A stretch of 64,000 bases of DNA from Climacium dendroides (Eukaryota; Streptophyta; Bryopsida; Hypnales; Climaciaceae). Made by a program: the position numbers and the translations under genes. The DNA lies in assembly GCA_950106755.1 (NCBI GenBank), contig OX467083.1, positions 38,516,555 to 38,580,554 of the forward strand. The letters are read 5' to 3'. Below the pieces are notes generated by a model. The model worked only from the letters and a program-made list of their open reading frames with translations, had not been told where the DNA came from and did not search any database. Shown here one piece after another: positions 22,351-34,507 of this stretch; position 1 is the first letter of the stretch, and each line of letters begins with the position of its first letter.

Positions 22351-24839
22351 TAATTGCCTAAGAACAAGTTTATCCATAACTTTCTCATGACAAATCCAAA
22401 TGGAATGAATAAAAACTTTCCATTTAGACAAAAATGTGATCTATGAGAAGAAAAATTATATTAAAAAATTTATAATTTTGAAATTTTTTTTGTTGCCCCT
22501 TTTTCCTTATTTTGAGCTTATTTGGGCATAACTTTTGTTCTTAGGCACCAATTGAAAAAAAATTAAGACAAAAATCGAGACTATAGGTACCTACCTAAAA
22601 TCCCATTTGTCTTCCAAAGGGACAATGTTCTTTTAGGGGATAAAATTTGGTGAAGTATTGTATTTCTAGCTTCATCCATATTTTGAACCAAAAAACACTT
22701 TTTAATTATATTTGTATACTATTTCAGCCAAATTTGGAGACCATCCATATTTTTCTTTTATAGAAATGAAAACTTTTGGCAAAAAAATATTTATTTATTT
22801 TGGCAAAAAGTAGAAATTTATTTTAAAATGTGCTAATCTAAACCATCTAGACATTTTTATTAGGAAAATTGTGAAAATTGAGAGCAAAAATGAGTCTATC
22901 GCTTTATTTTTTAGCTGTCAAAACAAAATTCTTTGTGACCTTAACATCAATAATCCAAATGGAACAAATCAAAACTCTTCATGTAAATAAAAATATATTC
23001 TATGAAAAACTACCATATTCCTAAGTCCATTTTAACACATGTTTTAAAATAGTTTAATTTTTGAATTGAGATTGTGTAAAATGCCATTTTTGTAATTTTC
23101 AAATTACTCAAAAAAATTCTCATTGTAGTATTTTAGATTTTGAAATGAATGAAAGACCTTCAAATATATAGATATAGATGTTGGTTTACAAATTTCTACT
23201 GCTTTAGGAGTAGAGTTTGTTATACTTCAAATTTGGAGGAAGTATTTTGGAAACCAACTTGGATGTAATTTAAAACCTTCTTCCACATATTTGCCCTTCT
23301 CTCTCTTGTTCACTTGTTTTCTTCAAATTTTAGAACAACTTTGGTTAGCACCTTCTTCCACATACATGTATTAGTCCCTAACTTCTTTGGTTATTATATG
23401 TAGTAGTCATAAGATTTTGGAGTAAATAAAAGCATTGTAAACCTATCCTTTTAAAAAGTGGATAAGTGTGGAATTTGAAAAATAGTAAAAACTAACTTTA
23501 TGAAGTTTTGCTTCAAAATTTTAAGAATTAATAATAAATCTAAATTTTAAATTTCAATATTTTTGATTCTTCAATATTTATTTTAGACAATTTCAAGAAT
23601 TTAGTATAAAATCTTTCATGAAGTATATTTTTTTATATTGACATTCAATGATATGAGACTCACTAAAATTTATGAATGCAATAATATATTATGAATTCAA
23701 TGACTATAGAAGGAAATGGATTTTGGAGAGTTCTTGTAATGTTTGTAAGAATTGCAAAACCAAGTTGATTAAATGAAACAATTTTGAGTTTTTTTACTCT
23801 ATTTTGTTCAATCGTTTCCCTTAGCTAAAATATGGATTGAAAAAAAATTCTTCAAAGGAGTTCAAAATCAGAATTTACATTTGGATTTGCAGAACTGTAA
23901 TTACTCAAAAAATTTACATTTTACTTTCATTGGTTATTTGTTCAATCAAGTTTGAGTGTTGATTATCATACAAGAGACTAATTAACTTCTTTACACCTTG
24001 AAGTTGATGTTTTGTTGAAGAAACTAAATGATCATGAATATTGTAGAAAATTTCACTCTAAATAGTTCATGAGAATGACAAAATGGACTTCATGTAAATA
24101 CCTAAACAATCATTCTTGAATGGATCTCAACCAAAATTTGACACAATTATGTACAAAAATATAACTTGCTCTCAAGAATACCATTAGAAGAAATTTAAGG
24201 CCTCCAAAAGACTGAGAGTTCTTATGCTTTGAAACCTATCTCGATTGCATGGAAACATTGCCAACTACATAGTTCAACATGATCGAGACCATGCCACATT
24301 ATTTTTTGAAGAAAAAAAACACGTTTTTTTTCAATTTTTTTTGCATTTTTGCATTTTTTTTTTCAATTTTTAATTATTTTCAATTTTTTTTTGACAACTG
24401 ACCACATTCTTTTATTACCGCAGGAATAGAATCAAGCCTGAAACAATCTTCCAATGGCCTCAAATGTCTTCTAATGATGTACATAGACAAAGTCAAAATC
24501 ACAATTAGGTATTATTTTTGCCTTGATGGAGAATAAAAATCATCTATATTAAAAAAACAAATTTGGAATTTTTTTATATTTTTTGTAAATTTTCAAAGTC
24601 AAGATTGAAAGAAACTTCAAAGTGTTCAATAGATGCATGTGTGAAGCAACTTCAAAAAGACCCCAAACCATTCACTAAAAGCTTACTTTACAATTATAAA
24701 GCACCATTTTAAAAATAGGAGCCATTAAAATAGGAGCCATTCAAAGTGAATGGTTTGAGGTCATATTGGTGACACTTCAATAAACACCTATTTGACAAAA
24801 ATGAGGGGCAACCATATTGGAGACACCTATTTGGCAAAT
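22351..24839. other. AT-rich intergenic stretch, no gene seen
   Basis: Long poly-T/poly-A runs, including an interrupted T-rich run around 24300-24395. A short direct duplication, AAAATAGGAGCCATT, occurs twice at 24711-24741. No coding frame of note. Confidence 0.5.
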
Positions 24840-24878
24840 CAAAATAACTTTTGATTTGCCAAATCAAAAGTTATTTTG
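24840..24878. repeat. Perfect 39-bp palindrome
   Basis: Two 19-bp arms (CAAAATAACTTTTGATTTG and its exact reverse complement) around a single central C. It could be the remnant of a small foldback insertion. It lies just before the solitary ~275-bp repeat copy. Confidence 0.7.
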
Positions 24879-24899
24879 TGACCCCAAAAACCAAGCAGT

Positions 24900-25165
24900 G
24901 CAGACAAGTTCAGCCAACATGCACTACACCCCTTTTGTACATCCATCCATTAAGTTAGGCTATTTGTTTTGTTTGTTATGTTGAAATCTCCCAAGCCATA
25001 CATTGCTTGGTTGCATTCTTGGTACCATCAGAAAGCTCTTGACAAGATTTGTTTTGTGGTGTTCCAACTCATGGTGAGAAAGTTATTGATTTTGAAATTT
25101 TTAGGAATTAGAAAATTACTTTTACTTTGACTGTGGCAACGGCACAGGGCACGCTAGTGTAACAT
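24900..25165. repeat. Solitary copy of the ~275-bp tandem-repeat unit
   Basis: It carries the same ordered blocks as the array at 1633-2345: CATCCATTAAGTTAGGCTAT, TTTGTTTTGTTTGTTATG, TTGGTACCATCAGAAAGC, GAAAGTTATTGATTTTG and ATTACTTTTACTTTGAC. The unit is therefore dispersed and not only tandem. Its right edge is about 280 bp from the PIGG stop codon. Confidence 0.6.
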
Positions 25166-25444
25166 GATGGAAGGTACAGGGCCTAAAAACAAACAAAACA
25201 AAACAATGAAAAACAAACGAAATCGATCCTGAACTTAACCTCATCCTCCCAGCAAAGAAAACATACTAAAAAGAGCTCACTTCAAAGACAATGCCGCACA
25301 ACATGCTGGAAAGTTCTCGACAACAAGGACCAACAATAAATGGTATCCAGAAAGTCAAATTATGGATTTCAAGAATTGCATAATACATCAGGAAATTCAA
25401 TAGAATCAGGTTTAGACGGGTTACAAATTGAAAATTGTTGAATC

Positions 25445-28400
25445 CTAGGAAATTTTTTCACCTGATTGAGACTTAGGTTGCTTGAGTACCACCTGACGTA
25501 AGCGTAGTATAATAATACAGGTGCAGTACGTCGAGATTATAGCATAGAGCAGTGCACCAATACATGTACAGGCTGTTGCTGCACAAACATATAAATACCT
25601 GCAGAGACCCCAAGAGTTAAATCCCAGCAAATGAATGAAACGCTGCATAAAATAGGAATCAGGTTCGAGAAGAGGTATTGCAAGAGGAGAGCTTCATACT
25701 TAGGAGAGAATACGCTCCATACAAATAAGTGATCCTGCATGAGTGTAAGGACGACTGTGAACGCCACCAGTATGACACCATTCAAAGCCATAGGAAGGAT
25801 GCATGGCACTGCTAGTGTCTCGAGGAGCCAAGTTTCTGAGAAGCCAATCCCTTGGGAAATTTGGAGCCGATCGGTGCTTGGAGGTGCACTTGATAGCAGC
25901 AGCATTCCAATCAGGAAGAGGAATGGCGATGCGTACGTGATGATGAATGCTAGAAGCCCAGACAACATCGTAGAATGAGATGACAGTCCCTGCTTTCCCC
26001 ATGCAAATGAAACCATTACTAAAAAGCATCCTTGACAATCAATAATGCAGACTAAATTTCTGTGTTATTAGTAATTAGTTACTAATTTATATTAGGCCCT
26101 AAGAAGTAGTGCCAGTTGGTTAGCTACACCTTCAAGTCTTCCCTACTGAGGGATTAAAAATAAGGTAGCCATAAACCTGTCCTTGAAGCATAGGAGAGTG
26201 ACTAGGACTTCATTCTCATCAAGCTATTAGTTTCTAAAAAGATGGATGCAAGATGATTAGTGCAGTAGAAAAATTGCTCAAAATAAAGTGGTCCACACTA
26301 GATAGACTTAAGTGTAGTGCCTAAAGGCATGTTAGCTAGCTAGCTAGCTGGCCAACACCCTCAAGATAACTACTAGGGAAATGGTGGTTTCAGTTAGCAA
26401 ACTGCCAACACTTGGTTGGTGCGGGCAGGGTTAGCACTTCAACCATCGGTATGGGCACAATTAGTTCACTTGTCAAGAATCAGGGAAATAAGTTAACTGA
26501 AGTACATGAATGTAAATCTAGAGCCAGCTAGCTAGCGGAAAATAGCATCAACTCGCTAACTGGCGGTACTTTGGCAGTGCAGGCAACGCAATAACTAATT
26601 CCAGTTACCAAAGCTGCTACTTGGCCGGGGTGGGATAAGGTAGGGCCTAATACATTAGTTAGTAATGACAGAAAAAGCACTCACATGGAAAAAGATTAGT
26701 AGGAGCCAATAACAGAGGCCATTACAAATGAGAAGACTATACAAAAGAACAACCTCAAAAGATGTCAAGACAAAAGAAATCAGAGGAAAAAGACGCACAA
26801 TGTAAGCACCAGCTACGTCGACAGTAGCGAGTGTATTGCTGTTGCCAAGCCCGAAGTGGCCGGACCCTCCCATCCATTGTAGCGCCAACACCTGTTGGGA
26901 TGACATTAAATGTTTCAAAACTAGAAAATTTGTATAAAAATTATTTTGCATGACAACGAACTCTCATCATCATACATGAAAGATTGACTGAAATGAGGTC
27001 AACGGGATGGTGTACCTGAAACCACAGCCCATGCTTGTTGCCACTTTTCCTGAAGAAAACGATTGCGGCTAGAAGCTGAATTAGAAGCAATGCTACTGGT
27101 CCAGCATTTACTGACTGCTGTAGAAGCAATTGTAGTAAACACCAGCAGGATATTAGAACACGTCCTGTTGATTGCAGTGCCAAACTTATGCCAGTCTCCA
27201 CAGGGAAATCCTCCCACTTGGGAAAACAAGCAGTTTTACCTCCAAGTGGTTCAATCCAAGGCAAAAGCGTGACTGCCAGTACAGCTGTGCTGCCGAGGAT
27301 TCCAAACACAAAACGAGCCAATAAAGTTGGCACTTGATCTGGATATGAAGTTGATCCAAATAAAGTTGGTACTTGACCAGATTCTGAATCCACATACACG
27401 AATATCGATGCAGCAGACAGACATAAGCAGCAGGCGAGCAGTTTCCGTAGACGATGCTGTCGAGACAGAATCAGTAGAGAGCTACTTGCAGTTGCGAAAA
27501 CGAGTGCTGCATAGCGGAGTGCAGTTGGAATCTGCACGTCTACTGTGTCTAGCCATTTTGCAATGTCAGGAAAGTGTGCCCAGTTTACCCCACTCCGATG
27601 CCAAGCTCGCAGTACCCTTCCACACAAGAGAATCACCACTACAGCCAGGACTGTCACTGCATTATCTCCCTCTCCACATGAAACTTTCTCAGCAGTGTCC
27701 TTTGATGTCTTCCGACCTTCAACTCGCCTCCCTTGCAAAAGCCGAAGAGGTTGTTGAAGTGCATGGCGAAGGAAAATCACAGACAACGTGGAAACCAAAA
27801 AGTGGTATGTGTATTGTTCCTCCTCGACAAACGAGGATGACGCTAGGCTCCCAGCATGAATACAGACACCCCCAACCGCTATCAGTTCTTCAAACGAAAT
27901 ATCACCAAGTTTGGAAGAGATTGATTTGGCCTGTGTACTCCTCGACTTGGCCTTGTTAAGTATGAAAAGAGTCCAGAAGAGTAATACAGGTGACAGAAGC
28001 ATCAGGGCTCCGCCACAAACGAGGAGTACAATGTTCTTCTGTAGGACCAAAACGAAATAATGTCAGATCACATCAATACGAACGGCCAAGCCAAGGTATT
28101 TCATTCCAGGGACGTGAACTAACCTCTGTCGTGCCCCTAGCAAGCCACTCTGACGTATACTTCAGTAACTTCACATATACTTCTCTTGCAGTTTCAAATT
28201 CGATCTCTTGCAGTTTCCTGGTGTAGACACAGGTAATCAAAAATTTCAGTGCCAAAAAATTATGCTCCGGTTCTACTTACATATAATGCATGGAGAAAGA
28301 TCAATCAAGCTAACATTTTGTGATTCAAGGAGATATTAAACTGCAACGCCTATATGACATATTATTAAGAAAAACAGAAAGGAAACTAAGATAGCAGAAA

Positions 28401-31400
28401 CAAATATGCGAAAAAGGATGTTACTGAAGTAACCAGAAAGATTTAGAATGAAAGTACCCATGTGACCTACTCAAAACTGCTAAAAAACCATGAGACCCAA
28501 TTTGGGCCAATCCTCAAGGAATTAATCTTAAACTAGCATGTGATCGTGGCCACGACTTAATGAAATCAACCCACAGTCCATGATGCATTCCATTATAGAA
28601 TTGTACATACCCAGTTAAGTCGTTGCTATCCATATGCCTCCAAGAAGAATGTAGCTCAGTTGCTTGTTTAAAAAGCTGGCAGAAAACCTCCAACTCCTCG
28701 TCTTTCTCTGCGCTCCAGCGTCCAGAATAGGACCCGCTATCCAAATCACCAGATGGATTCGAACAGAGTCTCTTGACACACAAGGATTCCGGAGATCGCA
28801 CACGTACTAGACGAAATAGCTGCCAAGCATTCAATTCCAACGCTCGCAGCTGCTCCTTGGCTGTTGCAAGAAACACTTTAAGTAAGTGGTTCATAAAGAT
28901 GAAGATGATCGAACCAGAAAGTTAAACACAAAGACAACAAACAAAATAATAAAAAGTTGCACAACCCAGCAGTTACTTACATGACAGTGAGGTGAAAAGG
29001 TGAGGAATTAGAGCTCCAACACTGTTTTTTGGTATTGGAACACCCAACTGCAATGCCAACGTTGGCACGAGATCTACTTGGAACGACGGCCAAGCCGAGG
29101 AAATAGCAACGTCTGTCATTTGCATCGAGTTACCGGAGGTCCTGACAGGATAACTTTCTGATATAAACAATGCCAGAGCATCTGCTTCCTGATATGACGC
29201 ACCACCATGGTTTCCACCGTCTGTCATACCATGATCACTGGCTACCATCTACACTCAAAACACACAGCTTATAAAAATGTGTCAAGAGAGTCTCCTCACT
29301 TGTAGACAACACTAAGGAGCAGGTTCTTGACAGATGAAGACTATAAAGCAAGCATGGGGATCAGGGGCAACATCCAAATACAAAATCGGTCTTATGCAAG
29401 TGTGGAACCATTGAAAAGCAAATGCATACCGGTACCACGCAACTTACTACGTCCACTTCAGCTCATTGCATGATCTGTGCAAATTAAGACATGGAATCGA
29501 GAGAAACTAAGGTACAAGCTTTATGAAGCAACACAAGTATAAGAAACCAAGAAATAATATCACCTGTAAGAAAGAGATAGAATTACATACCAGTAGGGTA
29601 CGACAATCACCAGAGTTTCTGATCAGCTTATTATAGATCCTCCGTATCACATCGTCCATTTCTTTCAACTTTGGCGCCATCAATGAGCTAGAATGAAAGC
29701 ATCACAGTAATTTAGTATCAAGAAATGATAAGATCTTGAGAGAAAATAATTTACCGATAAAATCTGGAATGTGTTCATGCGCACAACTCCATTCTAGATC
29801 TCCAACAACAGTAGAACAAACCACCACAAGGAGTTGTATTATCCTGGAGATTTACCTGCTACGACCTCCAAGATGACCCACGTGATCAAGCCCAAGATAG
29901 TGAAGCACCTGAATCCAGGGCACATCATCAATTCTTTAAATGAGTCTGCAGTAGCACCTACACATGATCCCAACTACGCATATTCAACACAATGCTATAC
30001 TGCATTTTAACCGTGGCATTCACCCATTCGCACTCATTTGGACCTTGCAGAAAGACTCGTACCAAGAAATCCCAATCAGTTGCTGCAAGCTCCCTTTTCA
30101 GATGGCGGGTGACATTGTGGTCCACCTCTACAGTATCCTTCACCTGGATACGCCAGATGTAAATCAAGATTCTGAATGTTCTATAACAAGCAGAAAACCA
30201 AGTGAAAAGGCAAACTCACTGGACACTGCTCATAGTACCTAACCGGTATTAGCAACGACTTCAGAAAAATGAATGAACCGGAAACAAGAAAAATAAGCAG
30301 TTGCAGACAATGGAAATTGTAGGTGGAAGAAATAGGAGCACGTCTTTAAACTCACATAGAAGCTGTTGACACCATCACGACGCATGAACTTGTCTGGGAA
30401 GAGCTTCAGCCATGTGTCATCCCCCAACATGACCATTTTCCATCCCGCTATTGCCAGTTGGTCTAGTCCATTGTCCACAGTAAGCCGCCTCTCAGATAGG
30501 CAATTATGACTGAACATAAGCACGCCAAAAATCGATCCTCTGATAAATGGAAGGAGTAATCAACCAACTTGCGTTATTCGGAGACCTAGTCCTCTTGGAA
30601 ATCGAATACAAGGTGGTCAACTTACCAACAAGGTTATCATCAAGTAAAGCCTGTGTATTGAAGTTGAATGCCACATCCAGAAACCCAGCTATTGCTCCAG
30701 ACGTCATTGCCTACACGGCAAGATGGCAGGTGCTATTACGCCAAACACTTAAATTGCCAAACACAAGATCTCCAGAAGTCACCAGAATACATATTTATGT
30801 AAACCGCTGATATTGATTAACTAAACCAGTCCTCTTTTGTACACCAAGCATAGTCCCTAGTCTCACACATACCTGTATCAGATTGACACTAGACTTTCTC
30901 AGCATTGCCACCGTTGGCGGTCCTTCCTATTTATCTTAGTCAATCAGAATAATAAGTAGCTTTTACTGGCAGAAACAAAGTCGTATGTTACACGTCACGG
31001 GTATCAAGTGCACCTTGAGACGGGGCATGGTTACAGTTGGGGGTGCAGCTTTAGCATGGTATCCGAGGCCTTTCCCAGTCGCTAGTAAACTGTGCGTAAA
31101 AGGCATGGCAGCGACCAACTCTGCAGGCGGTGGACGACCCTCTCTACCAAGTAACAACTCTGCAGGCATGCCATCCACAACCTATTCCCAAGCATTTAGT
31201 ATACGCCAAAAAAATATGTAGGTAATTATTGAACTCGAACGCCAGCTTGATTCGATGAAGGATACATACCATTATAACAAGACGATCGAATTGTCGTCGA
31301 ACACCACTTGATTCCTGATAATGACAAGGGAGAAATTAGGCATGACAATACCCTATTTTGAGTAAACAGACTGCATTCACAAAATGCACATTAGAATAGT

Positions 31401-32280
31401 CGACAGACTTTTGCGTTGTCTGCCTCACAAGGCTCCTTGGACCATAGTTTGTAGAAGAGAGGGCGAATGTTCCCGCTTGAGCATATAAGCTGCTGTCTCT
31501 ACACCTCCACATGAACAAATAACATTCACAAACAGTGAATAGAAGAAGATAAGTGACTCAAAGGTCGGAATAAGAATAATAAAAGATATCGAAAGGTTGT
31601 ACCTCGTAAGAAAGCCGCGAAATCCGAGACCATTCTTCATCACCAAGGTTGTCGTTCGTTTGGCAGCTTGGCATAGCGCTTGCAATGTTGCTGTACAGCA
31701 AATCATTCAGAACAAAGGTGATCCTGACAACATGAACTGATAGTTGCAACAAAATAAGAAAATTTGAGCTAACAGCATGAACAGAAACTGTGTGTCGTGA
31801 TTGACCAGAGAGTGGCCTCAAATACTAGTCAGGTTCAAATCTTTCGAAACCACGTCCGGCGTCAACTAAAACGACTTCTAACCCCTAATGGACCGAGGAC
31901 CAATTCAATTGATCACAGTTCGAAAATGAACAATTCGATTGATCATTTGGTGAGAATGCAAGATGGGACGAAATTCGTATCACCAGAATCAGCGAAGAAA
32001 ATTGTATACACTAGAAAAAAATAAATGAAATTGAACAAAAGGAAGTTCTACATGAACCTACTCAAAACTGGTAAGGAAATACAGACCCAATTTGGGATAC
32101 TTGCCTTGTACCCATGAGCGCCGGTTTGACAGGGAAAAAACCCAGAACAAACAGTACCAGGCCTGCGAGCTGCAAGGATACTCCAAGGACCGACAACAGC
32201 ACCGTTCGCCCGCATTCTCCCGGCATTGCTGTTTCGTCGCATGACACAAGAGGGCTGTTACAGCGGCATTCAATTGGCAT
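25445..32280 (-). CDS. PIGG: GPI ethanolamine phosphate transferase 2 (PIG-G/GPI7)
   Basis: ER membrane enzyme that adds ethanolamine phosphate to the second mannose of GPI anchors. Sixteen exons in transcript order: 32280-32105, 31723-31603, 31314-31270, 31181-31014, 30710-30626, 30462-30356, 30143-30063, 29908-29856, 29687-29591, 29248-28981, 28860-28611, 28217-28124, 28038-27016, 26891-26799, 25989-25700, 25598-25445; 1034 residues, a normal size. Features: an N-terminal membrane anchor (about 30-48, before FFPVKP); an alkaline-phosphatase-like lumenal domain with VVDG (115-118), PPTVTMPR (161-168, nucleophile Thr), GDDTW, HYLGLDHVGH (264-273) and SDHG (315-318); and a C-terminal half from about 516 with many hydrophobic helices. 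SSHSTMLSG and HLFVWSVFSPKYLYVCA are plant GPI7 hallmarks. PIG-G is preferred over PIG-O from FFP-KP and KMVMLGDDTW. Intron 1 uses a GC donor. A possible extra exon lies at 30873-30926. A mobile element sits in intron 14. Confidence 0.93.
26083..26654. mobile_element. TIR element (possibly hAT-like) in PIGG intron 14
   Basis: The 805-nt intron between 26798 and 25990 holds a segment with inverted ends TATTAGGCCCTA near 26090-26101 and TAGGGCCTAATA at 26641-26652. It is flanked by TTAGTTAC (26075-26082) and TTAGTTAG (26655-26662), an 8-bp direct repeat with one mismatch. Eight-bp duplications and short TIRs suggest the hAT superfamily. No transposase frame, so non-autonomous. It contains runs of TAGC tetranucleotides at 26333-26350 and 26525-26536. 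Confidence 0.5.
30873..30926 (-). other. Candidate 54-nt cassette exon in PIGG intron 4
   Basis: On the minus strand a 54-nt open stretch is bounded by AG| before GAAGGACCG and by CAG|GTATGT behind. It encodes EGPPTVAMLRKSSVNLIQ in phase 0 on both sides, so inclusion adds 18 residues between residues 170 and 171 without a frameshift. The start resembles the end of exon 4 (APPTVTMPRLK). The plant homologues I remember lack this insert, so it is left out of the main model. Confidence 0.4.
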
Positions 32281-33090
32281 GAGAACTGTATGCTTAGAAT
32301 CCTAAACCCTAAATTCTGACCTCGCCAGAGCTGACTCCAGGATCGAAACCCAAACTACGAGATAGCGCGGGATTATTACCTCGCTGGAAAAACAGAGAAA
32401 GGCAAATCGACATTTGAATTAAAATTCTAACAAACTAAAAAAAGCCAGGAATCCAGTGAGAGCTCCAACATTCCATGAAGATCCCTCTACGGAAGCGCAG
32501 ATCAAGTGCGAAGTTGCGACTTCGAACAAATGCCATCCCTCAAAATAAATAGCGAAGACTCCATAGACCAAAGCACACATAGCCTCCAATTCCAAGCGTG
32601 GGTTTCTTGCACACCTTCACCTTCAATCCTGATCGGCGATGAGCGACGTAATCTCGATCGCAGAGAAGCCACGTTGTTCGCCCTGAGGCGAAGCAACCAT
32701 CTTCGGGATTGGCACCAGAGTCGAGTTCGTTTTGTCAGAATGCTGCAGCCGTTTCATCAGTTCTGTCACTTATGATGCAGGAAGGGATTCAAGAGTTAAG
32801 TATGCAATGAGTAAGTTAGTGAGCTGCCGAGCAGAAAATCCATTTGGAATTCCGACGACGAAGGCCACTGACAGAGGCACTGTCCATCGCCAAGACCATT
32901 CGCTCATTTCAGTTTGTCGCACGAATGCTGCGATTGAACTGACAGCGTCCGCACCAGAGAAGGAAAACTTCGAATTTAGAGGGTGATGAGTCCAGCAGTG
33001 CAACTCGCTATTTGAAACATACATTCGCTCGGTGTGATATTAGGGGGTAAAGAAGAAGAAGAGACTCCAACCATTTTATAGGGAGGCCTC
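32281..33090 (-). promoter_or_regulatory. PIGG leader and promoter region
   Basis: Mixed-composition DNA upstream of the start codon, bounded by a TTAACCC-type element at 33091. Short frames on both strands (for example 32506-32775 and 32770-33024) lack domains. A leader intron is possible (GAG|GTAATA donor near 32380) but cannot be proved. Confidence 0.4.
32304..32312 (-). promoter_or_regulatory. Telo-box in PIGG leader
   Basis: AAACCCTAA on the plus strand, read TTAGGGTTT on the gene strand, 24 nt before the start codon. The same element type is found in the POLD2 leader. Confidence 0.4.
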
Positions 33091-33509
33091 TTAACCCTCA
33101 ACCCATAAACAATGTAACAATGTTGCGGCCATTTGTTGGTCAATAAATCCTTTGGTGTAGGACACAAGTGCAACTATTTATCTTTTGAATTTTGCATGAA
33201 AAGGGGAGGTAATAACTATAATAGTTTGACTTTCAATAAGTATTTTTGGATTTTTTTTTTAAACCAACTATTTACACAATGGCAAAAGGGATGATTTCCA
33301 TAGTCACTAGCCTGTCCTTTAAGGGTTAAAGGACAAATGGGTTGGCTTAAGGAACAACAAAAGCAGTCATTGGAAGTCAAACTACTATAGAAGACCTCCC
33401 CTTTTTCACAACAAAATTCCAAAGATGAATAGTTGCACTTTTGTCCTATTAGAAAGATTCTCTATCATCCATCAAATGCCAATCGTTTGTGTCAACATTT
33501 AAGGATTAA
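33091..33509. mobile_element. TTAACCCTTAAACG family, inverted pair upstream of PIGG
   Basis: A forward copy runs from TTAACCCTCAACCC at 33091 to CCTTTAAGGGTTAA at about 33328, followed directly by a reverse copy ending TTTAAGGATTAA at about 33509. Core blocks AGTGCAACTATTTATC and GATGAATAGTTGCACTT are mirror images. The arrangement parallels 9263-9695 and 51397-51838. About 0.8 kb upstream of the PIGG start. Confidence 0.6.
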
Positions 33510-33788
33510 ATTAAATTGCATAATTGACATTCACTTGTCTAGAAGACAATCTAGAGGGGAATCAAAAATATTTTTGAAGTAAGGTATGGGTCTTATTGCT
33601 TGCCCAAAGTTTGTGTAGTCAAGGCATACAATTTGTGAATAGTTCTTTGTGGCCTAAATGTAGCACTTAGCAAGCTACATTTGAACTACTAAAGTGGATC
33701 CAATAGGTTGAAACATTAAAAAAAATGCAAAAACAACTTTATGCCAATGATTCTCTCAAAACCAAGCCCGAGGGACTTAGCCTACAAT

Positions 33789-34507
33789 TTAACCCCTAAC
33801 TGCCTAAGTGACCATACATGGTCAATTTGAAATTACAAGTTCATTTTGGTGTCAGCAGTTAAATTTTTGTGATCATTTTAAAAAATTTGGGGCAATTTTT
33901 AAGGTTAATTGTTGGAATCTTTCATTTTTCATAGAAAAAGGCAAATATTTGATTTTTAAGAGGTCTCCAAACACATATATGTTCCATTAGTGAGGAGTAA
34001 AGATTGCCAATTTTACTTCATTTCTCAGCTTTAAATAAAGTTTGCCAATTTCAATTGATTTGAGATCTAAAAAATTATACGTATCCATTTGCTTTGAAAG
34101 TGGTCTTAATGGAAAGAGTAAAGTGTTTTCATGATTTTTACCATTGAAAATTTAAATATACAAGTGTTAATTTGGAGTTATTTGCAATCTCTATTTATTA
34201 AAAAAAATGCATTACAACAATTGCAAGGTAGATTGTATAATGAATTTGATAGCTTTTCATGTAAAATGAAGTTTTTTGAAAGTGTTTTTTAGTGACCTAA
34301 CACTATTTGTAGTTGTTTAATCTCACAACTCCTATGCAATTTTGCACTCAAAATTGGTTTGCATTCAAATAAGCAAGCTCTTTAAACATCTATACGGTTA
34401 GATTTTCAAAAGGAAACAATTTACTTTATTGGGGATAACTATAAGCCTATTTTCTTTTTTTTTATAGGAAAAACACACTTCAAAAGGCTTAGGCATTTAG
34501 TGGTTAA
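33789..34507. mobile_element. 719-bp AT-rich element with ~20-bp TIRs
   Basis: The left end TTAACCCCTAACTGCCTAAG and the reverse complement of the right end, TTAACCACTAAATGCCTAAG, agree at 17 of 20 positions. The interior is AT-rich without a useful frame, so it is non-autonomous. Ends match the family at 1-1571 and 21781. No clear target duplication. Confidence 0.6.

Noticed and set aside
27327..27959. 210-codon plus frame antisense to PIGG exon 13
   Set aside because: Shadow of the 1023-nt membrane-domain exon.
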